Source: Candidatus Kaiserbacteria bacterium
GTDB taxonomy: Bacteria; Patescibacteriota; Minisyncoccia; Phycocordibacterales; Phycocordibacteraceae
Assembly (NCBI GenBank): GCA_029288865.1
Contig: JARIGM010000031.1
Location: forward strand, 1-40,958
Direction of reading: 5' to 3'
DNA: 40,958 nt
A program made the position numbers and the translations under genes. The number at the start of each line of letters is the position of its first letter. The first letter of the stretch is position 1. Below the pieces are notes generated by a model. It was given only the letters and a program-made list of their open reading frames with translations, was not told the DNA's origin and did not search any database. Of the stretch, positions 29,988-39,051 are shown piece by piece.

Positions 29988-30096
29988 GGGAGACACAGAT
30001 TGTTTGAAACAGGCTCTCGGAGCGTGTCGACGCGAGAGCGAGCCGATTTTTCAGCAGAAAAATACGGCGTACTGTTTCAAACAATCTGTGTCTCCC
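29988..30096. repeat. Structured element, copy B (long stem enclosing two hairpins)
   Basis: Perfect 25-bp outer stem: 29988-30012 with 30072-30096. Hairpin 1 (30013-30039): GCTCTC, 3-nt bulge, GCGT-GTCG-ACGC, GAGAGC. Hairpin 2 (30042-30068): GCCG-ATTTTTC-AGCA-GAAAAAT, bulged A, CGGC. The outer stem begins at the last base of the lepA stop. No T-run, so not a typical terminator. Confidence 0.88.
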
Positions 30097-31907
30097 TACT
30101 GGCCACTCTCTTGAACCATGCGCATGAAGACCTCCTCAGGTATGTCTACTTTCGCATGCACTCCACGGCGCTTCTTCCCTTTCTTTTGCTTCTCAAGAAG
30201 CTTCATGCGGCGGGTGATGTCACCACCATAGAGATAGCCAGTTACATCCTTGCGAAGCGCTGAAATAGATTTTGATGAGATAATGCGGCCGAGCGCTTGT
30301 GCTTGGATCTTCACCACGAACATCTGGCGCGGCAAGATACCGGCGAGGCGTTCCACCATCTTCTCTGCTTCCTCCACCACACGACGACGCGAGATGACGC
30401 GTGCAAATGCAGGCACCGGTTCTTCAGCAACAAGAATGTCGAGACGCACCACGTCTGCAGGACGATCGTCAAGGAATTCATATGAAAGCGAGGCGTATCC
30501 TGATGACACGTTTTTCACCTTATCGAAAAATCCACGCATCAGTTCGCGGAGCGGCATCTCCGCTATGATTTCGATGCGTCCGTCGAGGTTCGCTTCCGTT
30601 GATTGTACGTTTCCCTCGTGGTCATGGAAGATTTGCAGGAGTCCCGAGAGCGAATCAGGCGGAGTGATGAGGATAACCTTCACCCACGGCTCTTCGATCT
30701 GCGCCACGTCGCCGTACTCAGGAAATCGGGATGGCGTGTAGATAGTCTCCTTCTTGCCAGCCTTATTCGTGACGTTGTATGCAATGGTCGGAATGGTCAC
30801 GATCAGTTCAATATCAAATTCACGTCGCAAGCGCTCCGTGACGATTTCCAAGTGAAGCATGCCAAGGAAGCCGCAACGGAATCCGCGACCCAGCACACCG
30901 GATGACTCTTCCTCGAACGAGAGCGACGAATCAGAGAGGCGAAGACGTTCGAGCGCCTGGCGCAAATCAGCGAGATCATCCTGGCTTTCCGGATATATAG
31001 AAGTCCACACCACGGGACGAGGGCGATCAAAGTCAGCGAGTGGCGGCAGCGTACCGCGCTCAGATGCAACCGTCTCACCCACCGCGACGATGCCAGCCTC
31101 CTTCACGCCAGTCACGATATACCCGATCTCGCCAGCAGAGAGCTCTGCAGCTGGCGTTTCATCCGGCATGAATACGCCCACTTCAAGCGCCACGAACTTC
31201 TTCCCTGCTGCCGAGAATGTCAGTGTGTCGCCTTTCTTAATTGCACCGTCGAAGACGCGAGCATATACGGCGATACCGCGATGTGTTGAGTATGAAAAGT
31301 CGAAGATGAGCGCACGTGCATCCGAAGTGCCTGCGGGCGATTCGCTCGCACGTGGTGCTGGAACGGTCGTGATGATCTTCTCGAGCAGATCCTCGACGCC
31401 CTCTCCTGTTTTTCCTGACACCCCGAGGATGCTGTCCGGAGAGACGTCCAGCAGCTCCGCCACCTCAAGTGCGACTTCATCCGGACGCGCTGCAGGAGAG
31501 TCGATTTTGGAAAGCACCGGAATGATTACGCAGCCAGCCGCTTTTGCCATGCCGAGCGTCGTGAGCGTCTGTGCCTGGATGCCTTGCGTGCAATCCACGA
31601 GCAAGATCACGCCTTCCACTGCTGAGAGGGCGCGCGAGACTTCATATGAGAAATCGATATGACCCGGTGTGTCGATGAGGTTCAGGATGTACTCCTGACC
31701 GTCGCGTGCCTTGTACTGCATGCGTGCTGGCTGCATCTTGATCGTGATGCCGCGCTCGCGTTCGAGGTCCATGCGATCGAGCACCTGGTCACGCATCTTA
31801 CGCGCCTCGATCGTACCCGTACGTTCAAGCATCCGGTCCGCGAGGGTGGATTTTCCGTGGTCGATGTGAGCGATGATCGAGAAGTTTCGGATTCGAAGAT
31901 GGGACAT
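30096..31907 (-). CDS. lepA: Elongation factor 4 (LepA)
   Basis: 603 aa, full length. Ribosome-associated translational GTPase. 'AHIDHGKST' (P-loop), 'RGITIK' (switch I), 'DTPGHIDF' (switch II), 'SKIDSPAA'-type base motif 'LSKIDSP', and the LepA C-terminal 'GYLYGGDITRRMKLLEKQKKGKKR'. Four nt after murJ on the same strand; no Shine-Dalgarno, so coupled. The structured element B abuts its stop. Confidence 0.98.
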   Translation of the reverse strand: MSHLRIRNFSIIAHIDHGKSTLADRMLERTGTIEARKMRDQVLDRMDLERERGITIKMQPARMQYKARDGQEYILNLIDTPGHIDFSYEVSRALSAVEGVILLVDCTQGIQAQTLTTLGMAKAAGCVIIPVLSKIDSPAARPDEVALEVAELLDVSPDSILGVSGKTGEGVEDLLEKIITTVPAPRASESPAGTSDARALIFDFSYSTHRGIAVYARVFDGAIKKGDTLTFSAAGKKFVALEVGVFMPDETPAAELSAGEIGYIVTGVKEAGIVAVGETVASERGTLPPLADFDRPRPVVWTSIYPESQDDLADLRQALERLRLSDSSLSFEEESSGVLGRGFRCGFLGMLHLEIVTERLRREFDIELIVTIPTIAYNVTNKAGKKETIYTPSRFPEYGDVAQIEEPWVKVILITPPDSLSGLLQIFHDHEGNVQSTEANLDGRIEIIAEMPLRELMRGFFDKVKNVSSGYASLSYEFLDDRPADVVRLDILVAEEPVPAFARVISRRRVVEEAEKMVERLAGILPRQMFVVKIQAQALGRIISSKSISALRKDVTGYLYGGDITRRMKLLEKQKKGKKRRGVHAKVDIPEEVFMRMVQESGQ

Positions 31908-31910
31908 GCG

Positions 31911-33590
31911 TTAGTCGGAGCGATCGGAGGTAGTGCTCGCAAACGGCTGAAGTGCCTGAGAATTGCGCATTTTGCGCAATATCTGATACAACGCCTTGAA
32001 TTCCTGGTTTTCCAGAAGTGCGAGCACTGAAGCCGATACCGCTAGACCCACAATACCAGCCACTGCGCATTGTGTGAACACCGCGACCAATGAGGTGAGC
32101 GGCGCGATATTTCCGAGACCAAGCAGCACTCCGTACGCTGCTGCCCCACCCACGATCGCTGCAGCTGAGCCTTCGAAGAACGGTCTAAAGAGTGCTGAAG
32201 CGACTCCAGGTGCCACCGTGCGGAGTGTAAGGAGTGCGACAGCACACATCACGAGCTGGCCCATCGTCGCGCCGATAGCAATAAAGAGGACGCCGGTATC
32301 TGGAACATCCGAGACGCGGAAAAGTGCCTCAATGAAATACCTGAACATCGGGAATTGATGCGCGAGAGAAAGGCACCCGACCGCAACAAGAACTGAGATA
32401 CCCGCATCGCCCAGTTGCACGAAGAGCGGGTTCCAAGAGCGGTGCGCAGCATAGAACGCGCGCGCTGCAAGCAAGATGATCCCTTGCGCAAGGAGACCAA
32501 GCACTAAGAGCGCGAGCACTGCAGCCGTGATGCGCGTCGCATCCCAGTTGAATGCTCCTGAACCGAGCACGATACGTACGATATGCGCGCGCAGCACGAT
32601 TACAAGCACCGTAATGACCGAAGACCAGAAGATAATGTGCCGCGCAGCTGTCGTTAACGTTGCCTTATACGCCGAGAGGTCTCGCTTATTCATCTGTTCT
32701 GCCATAACCGGGAATGCAGCTGTGGCATAGGAGGCTGCAAAAAGCGACAGCGGCACTGCTTCGAGATTCGATGCGAACGTGAATACTGACACGCTTCCAG
32801 TACCTAATCGGCTCGCGATCGAGATAAGCGCGAGTGTCGTGGCCGTGCTCATGCCGAGCGCCATTGAACGAGGCACTGAATCCTTCACCACATTCCAGAT
32901 GACTGAGAACGAGGGAATCGTCGGCATCGGGAGCAATCGTGCTTTCATCACGACTGGTATATGGATCGAAACATGTGCGAGTGCCCCAAGCACGACGCCT
33001 ACGCCGATTCCCGGCAATCCCATGATCGGATACAACACGACTGTACCGAAGATAATGCCAAGATTATAAAGAACTGGTGAGAGCGAGAAGATCAGAAACC
33101 TCCGCTGCGTCTGTGTGACGCTCATCAATATTCCCGAGAGCCCGAGCAGTATTGGTTGCAGGAGCAATATTCGTTCAAGCAACACAAAGCTCGCTGCATG
33201 TACAGATCCCGCAAACGAAGGATAGAGCGTAAAGAGGAACTGCGGTGCGAATATTGCAAGAAACGCACAGATGATTCCGCTTCCTATAACAAAGAAGGAT
33301 GTCGCTTGTGAGAGCAATTTCTTTGCCTCCTCATGATCCGAACTGATGATACGGGGAATCAGAACATACGCAGAGACGAGCGAACCCACAAGCGCGAACA
33401 CGAAGTCCGGCACCTTGAACGCTGCATAGTACAGGTCAAGTATTTCCCCTGCCCCGAACATATGTGCGAACGTATGGTCTCGAACAAGCGCGAGCGCTTG
33501 CGAGACGAACGTCAGAGCCGCAAGCAAGTACGCGGCCTGATGAAGGCCGCGTACCGGAGCTGTTATCTTCGTGAATAGCTCGCGCACCAT
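31911..33590 (-). CDS. murJ: Lipid II flippase MurJ (MviN)
   Basis: 559 aa, about 14 transmembrane helices. MOP-superfamily features: 'FVSQALALVRDHTFAHMFGAG' (first helices), 'GIGVGVVLGALAHV', 'VPRSMALGMS', 'SLFAASYATAAFPVMAEQMN'. Moves peptidoglycan precursor across the membrane. 6 nt after the 816-aa gene; start ATG 33590. Confidence 0.95.
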   Translation of the reverse strand: MVRELFTKITAPVRGLHQAAYLLAALTFVSQALALVRDHTFAHMFGAGEILDLYYAAFKVPDFVFALVGSLVSAYVLIPRIISSDHEEAKKLLSQATSFFVIGSGIICAFLAIFAPQFLFTLYPSFAGSVHAASFVLLERILLLQPILLGLSGILMSVTQTQRRFLIFSLSPVLYNLGIIFGTVVLYPIMGLPGIGVGVVLGALAHVSIHIPVVMKARLLPMPTIPSFSVIWNVVKDSVPRSMALGMSTATTLALISIASRLGTGSVSVFTFASNLEAVPLSLFAASYATAAFPVMAEQMNKRDLSAYKATLTTAARHIIFWSSVITVLVIVLRAHIVRIVLGSGAFNWDATRITAAVLALLVLGLLAQGIILLAARAFYAAHRSWNPLFVQLGDAGISVLVAVGCLSLAHQFPMFRYFIEALFRVSDVPDTGVLFIAIGATMGQLVMCAVALLTLRTVAPGVASALFRPFFEGSAAAIVGGAAAYGVLLGLGNIAPLTSLVAVFTQCAVAGIVGLAVSASVLALLENQEFKALYQILRKMRNSQALQPFASTTSDRSD

Positions 33591-33595
33591 ATCCC

Positions 33596-36046
33596 TTATT
33601 TCGTCACGCTTGGAGAGGTGGTAGCGTTCGCATTCTTGTCATATACCGCTGGCTGCTGGATACCAAGCGCGCCAAGACGTGATGGCGGGAATGGGTTCAC
33701 CTTGTTCCTGAGCTGCGCGATGTCTGGAGCGACTGCTGCTGCGTTCGCTGCAGAGAGGCCGCCGATAGCCTGGAACTGATCGATCGCCTTATCAAACTGA
33801 CCAGTGGTCGAGTAGAGGACGCCGAGGAAGTAACGAGCGTTCGCATACTGAGGATTCAGCTGAACTGCCTGGCTCAGTGCTGCAATCGCACCATTCGCGT
33901 CACCGTTTGCAGAGCGCAAGAGACCGACTTCGAAGAGGATAGACGGATCGTTCGGTGAGAAATACGCAGCAGCTTCTGCAGCCTGGAGCGCCTCCTTAGC
34001 CTTGCCTTCCTGTGCCTTCAATTGAGCGAGCAAGAAGATAGCTTGCGTGTAATCCCCTTTCAAGCTAATTGCCTGGTTAAGGTCTGCTTCTGCAGCGTCA
34101 TTATTCTTCTGTGAGATCTCGAGCTGTGCGAGAACGTAGAGCAAGGTCGGGTTCGTTGGATTTAATGTCTGAGCATGCTGATATGCGCTCTTCGCATTGT
34201 CATAGGCACCAGTGATGTTAAGTGGCACCACGCTTGAGTATACCTGACCGAGAGTTACCCAGTTCTGGTAGTTGTTAGCGCCGAGCTTTGTAGCAGTCAT
34301 TGCAGCTTGGACGCTTTGCGTAAGTGCAGACTGGAACTGCTGCTGAGCCTGTGCTGGTGTAAGCGTGGTATCTGCAGCAATCTTGCTCATCTGCGTAAGG
34401 CCGATCTGAGCAGCGAGCTGGTACGTTCGATCAGTCGGTGCGAATGCAAGCGAGTGGTTAATGTGATTTGCGGCAGAGGTGAGGTCATTCTTTGAGAGAG
34501 CGACTGCTGCCTGCGTATATTCGGTTTCAGCGAGATAACGCTCGACGACTACATATCCAGCAGCAACCGATCCGAGGAGAAGCAACGTGAGGCCGAACAC
34601 GATGAGGAAACCAATGCGGGGGTTACGTGCAAAGATGAGTCCCCACTCTTGGCGTTCGCCTGAGTAACGAAGCGACGAGACAAACAAACCGGCAAGCGCG
34701 AATCCGATAAGAAGTACGACTGGTCCAGGGAAGTTAAATACCATGAGCGCGAATACGTACAGTGCACCCACGAATGAGGCGACCGAGACAAAACGAGCTT
34801 CAGGATCAGCAGGCGCACGGAACAAGAGCGCGCGAAGACCGAGTACGATGAAGAGGCCGAGGAATGCAATCCATGCAAGTGCACCAAGGAGACCTTCAGT
34901 GACGAATGATGTCGGAATCAAACCGATGCCTGAGTTGAAGTCTACGCTCCAGAAAATGGTCTGATTAAGCGAGCGGTCACGGAACTTAAGCCACTGCTGT
35001 CCAAAGGTGTTCGGGCCAGAACCAAAGATTGGCGAGGAAGCATACGTATGGCTACCCACAGTGAAGGTGGATGCCCATGATGGTCGAACATCGAGCACGT
35101 TCACGCCAAGACCAGTTGAGAGCGCGCTACCGATAGTGGACGAGCCGATCATGAAGAAGAGCGCGAGAGCGAGCGTAACAAGTGGAGCGACCAAAGGACG
35201 GTTTTCCACCGAAGACTCATTTTCCATGTCATTTTCTTCGGAAAGAGTCGTGATACCTTCAAGATCCCCGTCTTCTACCGTTGTGCGGCGGCGCAATATT
35301 GCTTCGATGAAGAGACCGAGCGCAACGAGAGCGACCAATGCCCACAGAAGGATGGAATTCACTGCTGCAAGCACGAGCAAACTGAGACCTCCCATCACCC
35401 ACAATGCGATACGAGTTTTGCCCGTAATGTTAAGGAAACGTCCAGCGATCAAGAGCATCGCAACGGTAAGTCCCATGAGCATGCCCAAGTCACTGAACGA
35501 ACCGATGAGGTTTGCCGTCGTGCTGATAGTGTTCGGCATCACATGACTCAAGATGAAGAAGATGACCTCAGAAACCACAACCAGACCCATAACGACGGTT
35601 CCGGCCTTGAAGAAAGTCTTGTACTGCGGCGTACGACGGAACATCAGTGCTACGAGCGTTGCAGAGAGCGCAAGGATGAGCATGAACCCGAGCGTATCTG
35701 GCTCAAGCTCAGCACCAAAGAATGCCGTCATGAACCCTTCTGGAGCGAAAAGCGACGAAAGGAGATACGCAATCGGCACGAGCCAGAGCGAACCGAGAAG
35801 TGCCAGTGGAGGAACGATAATGTTTCCCTTAGTAAGACGAGCGAGTATGAAGAGTGCGAGTGAGATCAAGCCGCCAATAGCAACCAGTGCGATCTTCGTA
35901 TAAAGGAACGGTAAGCTTTGAGACCAGGTAAAGACGAGGACTCCGATAGCGAGGGTGCCGATGAGTGCTAAGACCGATGCGCTGTCGAATGACAGAGTAC
36001 GGGACGAGGTAGCACCGTTCTGATGTGGTTTTGAAATAGAGTTCAT
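33596..36046 (-). CDS. Polytopic membrane protein with C-terminal TPR repeats
   Basis: 816 aa. The first ~500 residues hold about 12 helices, with a loop 'SSPIFGSGPNTFGQQW' typical of O-antigen ligase/polymerase-like proteins; the last ~270 form tetratricopeptide repeats ('YQLAAQ', 'AAAYFSPNDPSILFEVGLL', 'LNPQYANARYFLGVLYSTTGQFDKAI'). The combination suits assembly of a surface glycan or a scaffold outside the cell. Upstream of murJ in one unit. TATACT (36092-36097, minus) and TATACA (36054-36059) are candidate -10 boxes. Confidence 0.85.
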   Translation of the reverse strand: MNSISKPHQNGATSSRTLSFDSASVLALIGTLAIGVLVFTWSQSLPFLYTKIALVAIGGLISLALFILARLTKGNIIVPPLALLGSLWLVPIAYLLSSLFAPEGFMTAFFGAELEPDTLGFMLILALSATLVALMFRRTPQYKTFFKAGTVVMGLVVVSEVIFFILSHVMPNTISTTANLIGSFSDLGMLMGLTVAMLLIAGRFLNITGKTRIALWVMGGLSLLVLAAVNSILLWALVALVALGLFIEAILRRRTTVEDGDLEGITTLSEENDMENESSVENRPLVAPLVTLALALFFMIGSSTIGSALSTGLGVNVLDVRPSWASTFTVGSHTYASSPIFGSGPNTFGQQWLKFRDRSLNQTIFWSVDFNSGIGLIPTSFVTEGLLGALAWIAFLGLFIVLGLRALLFRAPADPEARFVSVASFVGALYVFALMVFNFPGPVVLLIGFALAGLFVSSLRYSGERQEWGLIFARNPRIGFLIVFGLTLLLLGSVAAGYVVVERYLAETEYTQAAVALSKNDLTSAANHINHSLAFAPTDRTYQLAAQIGLTQMSKIAADTTLTPAQAQQQFQSALTQSVQAAMTATKLGANNYQNWVTLGQVYSSVVPLNITGAYDNAKSAYQHAQTLNPTNPTLLYVLAQLEISQKNNDAAEADLNQAISLKGDYTQAIFLLAQLKAQEGKAKEALQAAEAAAYFSPNDPSILFEVGLLRSANGDANGAIAALSQAVQLNPQYANARYFLGVLYSTTGQFDKAIDQFQAIGGLSAANAAAVAPDIAQLRNKVNPFPPSRLGALGIQQPAVYDKNANATTSPSVTK

Positions 36047-36154
36047 GCTTCGATGTATATGCCCTTAATAATCAAGACTGATATCTCCTAGTATAACGCA
36101 CTGCCTTTCATTCAAAGTTCCGTGAGTGGATAAACACATGAAAATATAAGGAAA

Positions 36155-36188
36155 ATGAAAAATGCCTGCGTTAGCAGGCATTTTTCAT
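36155..36188 (-). terminator. Terminator of the RNase P RNA gene
   Basis: 15-bp perfect inverted repeat (36155-36169 and 36174-36188) with a GTTA loop; AAAAA/TTTTT at both ends. Confidence 0.9.
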
Positions 36189-36194
36189 TTAGGT

Positions 36195-36535
36195 ACCGAT
36201 CCGTAAGCCGAATTCTGTCGTGGACGATCATCTATCTGGGACGCTTGTTACCAAGCGCCTCGAGCGGCGCTCCTGGAAAACCAGGCACGGCCTTGCATCG
36301 AAGTAAGGATTTAGCCGTTTCACCCACTCCGTTACCGGAGCGACTCATCCTTCCTAGTCGAAACCAAGGAGGATGCTTTCGTCTTTCGTTGAAAGCGTCT
36401 CTGCTCGCACCTCGCGCCTTACGGCGGACGGGCGTTACCCGCTACCCTTCTGCAGCACAGCAAGCCGTGCTGCCGATGTTCGGACTTTCCTCTCTCGCAT
36501 CCCTTCCGGAATGCAGAGCGATCATCTAGATCGGT
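36195..36535 (-). ncRNA. rnpB: RNase P RNA, bacterial type A-like
   Basis: About 341 nt. P1 pairs ACCGATC near the 5' end with GATCGGT at the 3' end. The 5' conserved 'GAGGAAAGTCCGAACATC' and the 3' conserved 'ACAGAATTCGGCTTAC' (together P4) are both present, and 'GGGTGAAACGG' fits the P15 loop that binds CCA. Cleaves 5' leaders of pre-tRNAs. Confidence 0.97.
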
Positions 36536-36553
36536 TCGTGGATTATACCACGA

Positions 36554-37054
36554 TTAATATGGAGCAGGCAATGGCACTTTCACCCCCACGGACCAGCCTT
36601 TCTCGTCCGCGAATCCAGCCTTTGTTTCTAATACGTACCGAATGGGTTGGGTCGGATAATACACTTCCGGATACGAGTCTGCAGGGACGGCTTTATTCAG
36701 ACTTACGATAGTGCCCGTATCATCGAGCCAGATCATATCGATCGATGTGAGCATATCTTTCATCCAGAATCCGTACACGTCGTTCCGAGGAAAGACGAAG
36801 AGCATGGCGTAGTTATCAGGAATAGTGGCGCGGCCTCCAAGACCTCGTTCCTGAGCCGCCTGAGTCGTCACCACTTCGAACGTCATCGGCGTGGTAGTGG
36901 TCGGAGAGGCATTCAGTGCAGCGGTACTCGTTGAGGAAATTGATATAGGAGCCTCTTGCTCCTTCGTGTGAGATTTTGCAGTGTCAGCAAGAAATAAGAG
37001 TGCGATAGCAGCCGCTGCAATAAGAAGAAAGGCGAATGCGATCGTGCGCTTCAT
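36554..37054 (-). CDS. DUF192 protein, exported
   Basis: 166 aa. N-terminal signal or anchor (about 5-24), Ser/Thr linker, then DUF192: 'TTQAAQERGLGGRATIPDNYAMLFVF', 'YGFWMKDMLTSIDMIWLD', 'PIRYVLETKAGFADEKGW'. Small beta-rich domain of unknown function, common in CPR. 30 nt after the sedolisin gene. Confidence 0.9.
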   Translation of the reverse strand: MKRTIAFAFLLIAAAAIALLFLADTAKSHTKEQEAPISISSTSTAALNASPTTTTPMTFEVVTTQAAQERGLGGRATIPDNYAMLFVFPRNDVYGFWMKDMLTSIDMIWLDDTGTIVSLNKAVPADSYPEVYYPTQPIRYVLETKAGFADEKGWSVGVKVPLPAPY

Positions 37055-37084
37055 GCATCTATGCTATCACGAAAGCAAATCTGT

Positions 37085-38185
37085 TCAGAAATAGCTGGTT
37101 TTGGGACTCCCGAGCCCCGTCACATAATCATATTTCGTGCGTGCAGTGCAGAAATAACCGCAAGATCCATTCTGCCCAGCAGTAATATCTCGAAAGTACG
37201 AGGTACTCTTGCTCATAGCGTCCTTATATATCCGAGGTGCCGAAACCCCTGTGCCAAGCGCCACGATTCCTGCCCACTGCGGCGCTCCGGCAGATGTACC
37301 GCCTACTGTGTGCCATACCCCACCATGGATTATCGGAAAGCCTGAAGCTGGGTCAGCGTCGTATGCAACATCCGGAACTCCACGCATACCATCAGACTTT
37401 GGAATACCGTAACTCGTTTGATATGTTGATGCTTTTTCATATTCGCTCACGCCGCCACCGCTTCCGGGCGATGCGACTTCTACGGAAGCAGTGCTCGACG
37501 CATACCCCAGCGACGTACCTCCAACCGCGAGGACCTTAGGCGACGCTGCTGGCCACGAGACGCCCGCACCACTATCTCCCGACGAAGCCACAAATACCGC
37601 CTTCGATACGCTCGTGAAATGCTTGTCCAGTGTCGTTTCCTCTGGAAATTCTGCGCCACCCCAGCTCATCGATACGGCTTTTATATCTTTCTGTTTTGCT
37701 ATGTAATCGATAGCATTAAGCAGGTTCGCGCCGCTCGGCGTCGTCGCTTCGACAAGCAAGATTTTTGCGCCGGGTGCAATCGCATGTACCCATTCCACAT
37801 CAAGCGCCGTCTCCATCTGCCAGCCGCCGGTCGCCTGTCCTTCCGTCGGGCTCATGAGATGCTGCGTGAGGCAGCCATTCTTGATAGTGCATGCAGGCAG
37901 ATGGAACTGGGCGTCGAAATCGGCAAGGTCTTGTTCTATCGCGGCATCATTGTATGCACCAATGATCGCAATGGTTCCTTTACCGCCCGCGGCTGGCAGT
38001 CCGTACAGTTTTTTGATTTCCTCTGGCGTCATACCTTTCGGGACTTTTCCTGTCGTCGCATATATATGGAGCGGAGGCTGGGCTGTGTAATCTCCGAAAT
38101 GATACGAGGCGGCGGCCGAAGACGGTACAACGGATAAGAGCACGATTGTAATGCAAGCGAGGGAAGTTTGTGCGTGGTTTTTCAT
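37085..38185 (-). CDS. Sedolisin-type (S53) serine-carboxyl protease, secreted
   Basis: 366 aa from the ATG at 38185 (a GTG two codons earlier is also possible). Signal peptide about 1-26. Catalytic Glu125 and Asp129 in 'METALDVEW', oxyanion Asp204 in 'SSGDSGAG', Ser298 in 'VGGTSAGAPQW', and the C-terminal calcium site 'DITAGQNGSCGY'. The usual ~180-residue propeptide is reduced to about 30 residues. A GATACT box (38194-38199, minus) is 8 nt upstream. Active outside the cell at low pH in known relatives; likely scavenges peptides. Confidence 0.92.
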   Translation of the reverse strand: MKNHAQTSLACITIVLLSVVPSSAAASYHFGDYTAQPPLHIYATTGKVPKGMTPEEIKKLYGLPAAGGKGTIAIIGAYNDAAIEQDLADFDAQFHLPACTIKNGCLTQHLMSPTEGQATGGWQMETALDVEWVHAIAPGAKILLVEATTPSGANLLNAIDYIAKQKDIKAVSMSWGGAEFPEETTLDKHFTSVSKAVFVASSGDSGAGVSWPAASPKVLAVGGTSLGYASSTASVEVASPGSGGGVSEYEKASTYQTSYGIPKSDGMRGVPDVAYDADPASGFPIIHGGVWHTVGGTSAGAPQWAGIVALGTGVSAPRIYKDAMSKSTSYFRDITAGQNGSCGYFCTARTKYDYVTGLGSPKTSYF

Positions 38186-38265
38186 ATCCACGCAGTATCC
38201 GACGCGAGCGATGAAATTATCCTCGAGAAGTTCTAAAGTTTTCCTGAGTTTTTGACAAAACCGGG

Positions 38266-38350
38266 CGGAGGCGGAGAGATTCGAACTCTCGGAACCTTTC
38301 GGTTCACACGCTTTCCAAGCGTGCGCACTAGACCGCTATGCGACGCCTCC
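38266..38350 (-). tRNA. tRNA-Ser(GGA)
   Basis: Acceptor GGAGGCG/CGCCTCC, long variable arm, anticodon stem CACGC/GCGTG around TTGGAAA (anticodon GGA), T-arm GAGAG-TTCGAAT-CTCTC, discriminator G. CCA not encoded. Confidence 0.95.
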
Positions 38351-38392
38351 GTGCGTATGTTTATAGCACGAAAATTGATTCGAGGCTTGGTG

Positions 38393-38989
38393 CTATTGTT
38401 CGATCATTACCCCACACTGACGGCATGACCCCGTATTGGCACCACCCACTACCGCGCAATGGACGTTCGTGGTGTCATTATCCCATGTTCCCCACGTGGC
38501 ATTTTCAGCTGTACAGTCTGCTGTGGCTGGCTGTTGATTTGGCGGAGTAAACATTGCAGGTACCCACGCGATCGAATAGGAGTTCGCCGTTCCTGTATAG
38601 GTGATTCCCGTATTATTATCGTAATAGCTGCCTGGCGATCGATAAATGAAATAGCCATTCGTGCTCGAGGGTTTATTCTGATTCGCTGCCGGCACCTTGA
38701 TGTACTTCGCGAGCGCCGTATCCAAAGCAGCATTGCTGGAGAGCGTACCTCCCCAACAGGAGGTCGCGCCGAGACACGCAAGATGTCCGCCGGTCGAGAT
38801 TGGCTTGCCGCCATTATCGTCTGCAACCTGCGTCATCGCAGCCTCGAGCTGACGTACCTCAGCGATCGTCTGCGCGTGCTGCCCTTTGACGCGTGCTTGG
38901 TTGAGTGATGTGAGCACGACAGAAGACAAGATCCCGATGATCGCGATCACGACAAGTAATTCTATGAGCGTGAAGCCTCTGCGTAGCAT
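38393..38989 (-). CDS. Type IV pilin-like protein
   Basis: 198 aa from the ATG at 38989. 'MLRRGFTLIELLVVIAIIG' is a prepilin leader: cleavage after Gly5, Phe at +1, Glu at +5. The C-terminal half is Ser/Thr/Asn/Gly-rich with three pairs of Cys at about 85-92, 157-177 and 190-193 for disulfides. Part of an adhesion/uptake pilus. A perfect 11-bp palindrome (38996-39023) lies just upstream. The longer frame to 39055 crosses this operator and is rejected. Confidence 0.92.
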   Translation of the reverse strand: MLRRGFTLIELLVVIAIIGILSSVVLTSLNQARVKGQHAQTIAEVRQLEAAMTQVADDNGGKPISTGGHLACLGATSCWGGTLSSNAALDTALAKYIKVPAANQNKPSSTNGYFIYRSPGSYYDNNTGITYTGTANSYSIAWVPAMFTPPNQQPATADCTAENATWGTWDNDTTNVHCAVVGGANTGSCRQCGVMIEQ

Positions 38990-38995
38990 CTTAGA

Positions 38996-39023
38996 ATTAA
39001 GATTAACACGCATTAATCTTAAT
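38996..39023 (-). promoter_or_regulatory. Palindromic operator-like site before pilin gene
   Basis: ATTAAGATTAA (38996-39006) - CACGCA - TTAATCTTAAT (39013-39023), perfect 11-bp arms. It covers the likely -10 (TAATCT) of the pilin gene. Confidence 0.7.
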
Positions 39024-39051
39024 GAGCTGAAAGAATTTAATGATGTGGATA

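Noticed and set aside
29988-30096. Intrinsic terminator of lepA
   Set aside because: Long stem but no T-run on either strand, and a near-identical core occurs where no gene ends (7171-7282).
29923-30114. Rest of the 85-codon frame after the terminator at 29922
   Set aside because: It runs through the structured element and antisense into lepA; composition not protein-like.
30859-31662. Plus-strand open frame of 267 codons
   Set aside because: Shadow of lepA; low-complexity Ser/Thr/Arg product.
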